Of a stretch of DNA of 64,000 bases, positions 61,990 through 64,000 are shown piece after piece (the stretch's first letter is position 1; each line of letters starts with the position of its first letter). This DNA is from Leptolyngbya sp. O-77 (GTDB lineage: Bacteria > Cyanobacteriota > Cyanobacteriia > Elainellales > Elainellaceae), in the NCBI RefSeq assembly GCF_001548395.1, contig NZ_AP017367.1:2331001-2395000 (forward strand). The letters are read 5' to 3'. Under the pieces are notes generated by a model that saw nothing but the letters and a program-made list of their open reading frames with translations, searched no databases and was not told where the DNA came from. The position numbers and the translations under genes were made by a program.

Positions 61990-62195
61990 GGCGGGACGAG
62001 CGGGAAAACAAAGGAAACCGAGATCAGGTCGCTTGGAACTGATCTTGGGAACTAATCATCGAGATTTTATCCACAGGTGTTGGACGTGATCTGCGGCGGC
62101 TCCTCTCAGTCGAGATTATGTCGATATGATAGGGACACGTTGTTGCGTCGCCCCGACGCTGCAATGGTTTCAGGGTTGTCGCTCTGGCCTGGCTT

Positions 62196-63098
62196 ATGCG
62201 CGTCCGCATCGGTACGTTCAATGCTGAAAACCTGTTTGCCCGATTTCAGTTTAAGGAAGACCTGCCCTACGAAGAGCTTCCCGAAAAGTGGACTGCCAGC
62301 GTGACGCGGTGCATTCCGTTTTCAAATGGCAAGGAGCGGATCACGGCGGAAGCGATGGGGGCGCTGCGGGCAGATATTTTGGGACTGCAAGAAATTGAAG
62401 GCATGGATACGCTCAAGCAGTTTGTCCGCCAGTTTCGTTCGCTGATGCCCGACTATCCCTACAAGCTGGTCATTGATGGCAACGATCGCCGTCTGATTGA
62501 TGTCGGTCTACTCAGCCGCTTTCCCTTCCGCACCATTCGCACGCATCAATTCGATCGCGCTCCCAGCGGCCACCTGATCTTTTCCCGCGACTGCTTGGAA
62601 GTAGACCTCGAACTGCCCGACCGCAAACCGCTGACAGTGTTTGTTAATCATTTCAAATCTATGCATGAGGGGCGCGAGGAAACCATGCATATCCGCAAGA
62701 TCCAGACCCAGCGCGTTGTGCAGATTTTGCATGAGCGGTTTGGGGCCGATCCGGGCGCGGCAACCTGGGTGATTTTGGGCGATTTTAACGACTACCTGCC
62801 GTCGCTGGGGCTAGAGCCGCTGCTCAGCCAGCCCTGGCTGGAAAACGTGATCGAACGGCTGCATCCTGATCAGCGCTGGACACATTTCTTTTCGCGGGGT
62901 GAGGAATATCACCAGTTGGATTACATCCTTCTGTCGCGATCGCTCGCCGAAGCCAATCCCCAGGCGCTTCCCTACATTGAGCGGCGCGGTCTGCCCAAAC
63001 GAGCCGAACGCACCGCAGTCCAGCGGTTCAACGGCGTAGGCAGCAGCGACCCCAAAGCGTCTGACCATTGTCCGGTGGTGATTGAGCTAGAAATTTAG
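62196..63098 (+). CDS. Endonuclease/exonuclease/phosphatase family protein
   Basis: The product is 300 residues. The EEP fold signature is complete: RIGTFNAENLFARF at the start (Asn), GLQEIEGMDTLKQF (metal-binding Glu), NDRRLIDVGLLSRFP, VFVNHFKS (catalytic His region), VILGDFNDYLPSLG (GDFND) and SDHCPVVIELE at the C-terminus. Members cleave DNA, RNA or phospholipid and sugar phosphates. There is no export signal, and sequence reading does not tell the substrate. It lies between the TPR gene and a convergent LpxB-related gene. Confidence 0.9.
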   Translation: MRVRIGTFNAENLFARFQFKEDLPYEELPEKWTASVTRCIPFSNGKERITAEAMGALRADILGLQEIEGMDTLKQFVRQFRSLMPDYPYKLVIDGNDRRLIDVGLLSRFPFRTIRTHQFDRAPSGHLIFSRDCLEVDLELPDRKPLTVFVNHFKSMHEGREETMHIRKIQTQRVVQILHERFGADPGAATWVILGDFNDYLPSLGLEPLLSQPWLENVIERLHPDQRWTHFFSRGEEYHQLDYILLSRSLAEANPQALPYIERRGLPKRAERTAVQRFNGVGSSDPKASDHCPVVIELEI

Positions 63099-63104
63099 AG
63101 ATTT

Positions 63105-63165
63105 TAGATTTGGGGTAGGAATTCTATCAATCCAACAATCCAAAATCGCCAATCCAAAATCCAAA
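63105..63165. repeat. AATCCAAAATC-type repeat between convergent genes
   Basis: AATCCAAAATC and close variants (CAATCCAACA, CCAATCCAAAATCC) recur four times. The complement GATTTTGGATT is the unit seen at 10523-10625 and near 27990. Confidence 0.7.
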
Positions 63166-63166
63166 A

Positions 63167-64000
63167 TCACCCCGGCCTCCCAACGCCTAGCCCCTGACTC
63201 AGCAGACAGGCAGCAATGCGATCGCTCGCACCGGGTCGCCCCATGCGGCGGCGACCGTTTTCGGCGATTAGTTGCAGGCGATCGGGGTCTTGCAGGAGCG
63301 ATCGCACGGCTTCGGCTGCCTGGTCGGGCTGTTCGACCAAAATCACCGACGGCCCCAGCAGACGGGTTTGGGCTTCGGCAAAGGCGTAGGTAAACTGCGG
63401 TCCTTCGCCCGGAAAGATCAGCGCGGGCTTGCCCAATCCCACCACCTGTTCCGTAGCCGTGCCCGCCATCGCCATCGCCACGTCGCCCCGGTTGACGCAG
63501 CCATTAAAGGCCGTCGTCAGCAGCAATGTCGCTTTTTCCTGGCAATAGGCGAGCGGCGGTACGGGGGCAGGGTTCGTCAACTGCCAGCCGCGAGCCTGCA
63601 ATGCCTGGTGCAAGATTGCCAGATCAAGATAAGGGGCGATCGCCGCCAAAAAGGTCACAGGTTGGTCGAGTCCTGTCACCAGCGATTGCGCCGCATCCAA
63701 CAAGATTTCCCAATTTCGATAGGCTTCAGGCACCCGCGACCCCGGCAGCAGCGTCACCACCAGCGCCTCGTCGGGAATCGCAAAGTCAATCCCCATCGGT
63801 TCCAGATCATCCATCATCGGGTTGCCCAGGTCATACACAGGCAGCTTCCAGCGGCTCAGCACTTCGCTAGTGAGGCTGTCGCGAGGAAACACCGCCCGGC
63901 AGCGCCGCCGCCCCATCAGCCAGCGCTCCCAGGGCAAATAGACCGATCCCGACCAGCTTTCCATCCGCTCAAACCAGGAGGTGCGGGGCAAGAGTCCGGC
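63167..64000 (-). CDS. Lipid-A-disaccharide-synthase-related glycosyltransferase, cut by the window edge
   Basis: The last 278 codons are visible; the frame is open to base 64000, so the 5' end lies beyond the window. The GT-B features resemble LpxB-related proteins of cyanobacteria and plants: VYDLGNPMMDDLEP, VVTLLPGSRVPEAYRNWEIL, MAGTATEQVVGLGKPALIFP, GEGPQFTYAFAEAQTRLLGP and the C-terminal ENGRRRMGRPGASDRIAACL. True LpxB makes the lipid A disaccharide; the role of this related group is uncertain. Confidence 0.85.
   Translation of the reverse strand, partial: AGLLPRTSWFERMESWSGSVYLPWERWLMGRRRCRAVFPRDSLTSEVLSRWKLPVYDLGNPMMDDLEPMGIDFAIPDEALVVTLLPGSRVPEAYRNWEILLDAAQSLVTGLDQPVTFLAAIAPYLDLAILHQALQARGWQLTNPAPVPPLAYCQEKATLLLTTAFNGCVNRGDVAMAMAGTATEQVVGLGKPALIFPGEGPQFTYAFAEAQTRLLGPSVILVEQPDQAAEAVRSLLQDPDRLQLIAENGRRRMGRPGASDRIAACLLSQGLGVGRPG

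Overview
The window comes from a cyanobacterium. The HIP1 octamer GCGATCGC is very frequent, and the gene set is cyanobacterial: petN, an orange carotenoid protein with its ketolase and fluorescence recovery protein, and several small proteins typical of the phylum. The GC-rich background, the abundance of short tandem repeats and the gene mix suggest a filamentous Leptolyngbya-like lineage. That last step is inference and was not tested.

Layout. 0-7 kb: a partial unknown gene, a lipoprotein solute-binding protein, a small outer-membrane barrel, a DedA membrane protein, a pseudo-receiver and a copper amine oxidase. 7-10.5 kb: a petN operon, a frameshifted TonB-type gene and a J-domain protein. 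10.7-19 kb: mutS2, dapB, an ethylene-receptor-like histidine kinase, a sugar nucleotidyltransferase and serS. 19-23.6 kb: an SGNH hydrolase, a decayed IS5-type element, a MESH1-like HD hydrolase and a gamma-glutamylcyclotransferase-like protein. 24-26.6 kb: the photoprotection module ocp-crtW-frp. 26.8-37.4 kb: coaBC, a four-carbon sugar-acid kinase, a transporter with a long coiled-coil N-terminus, tRNA-Ser(GGA), two ferredoxins, an inositol-phosphatase-family protein, a J-domain/TPR protein, hisZ, a LivF-type ATPase and a YbjQ protein. 37.4-38.4 kb: transposon debris and a palindromic element.

38.4-48 kb is an exopolysaccharide cluster read in one direction. It holds a Wzc-like co-polymerase/kinase (frameshifted in this sequence), two GT4-type glycosyltransferases, a Wzx flippase, a Wzy/ligase-type polymerase, a WecB/TagA/CpsF transferase and a GH10 xylanase-like lipoprotein. 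Together they could build, flip, polymerise, export and trim a polymer. The cluster has few HIP1 sites, which hints at a different origin. It is followed by a nested pair of insertion sequences: an intact IS256-family copy inside another transposase gene. 50.8-64 kb: a peptide-type binding protein, phoX with two candidate Pho boxes, an ABC1/UbiB kinase, sixA, aspA, a TPR protein, an EEP-family nuclease/phosphatase and a partial LpxB-related gene.

Three otherwise recognisable genes (tonB-like, wzc-like, phoX) carry frameshifts next to short homopolymers. Read errors and true mutations cannot be told apart here. I found no convincing undescribed multi-gene system. The most interesting items are the ethylene-binding-domain kinase, the nested IS, the IS that landed in a stop codon and rebuilt it, the palindromic mobile elements, and tandem repeats that overlap stop codons.
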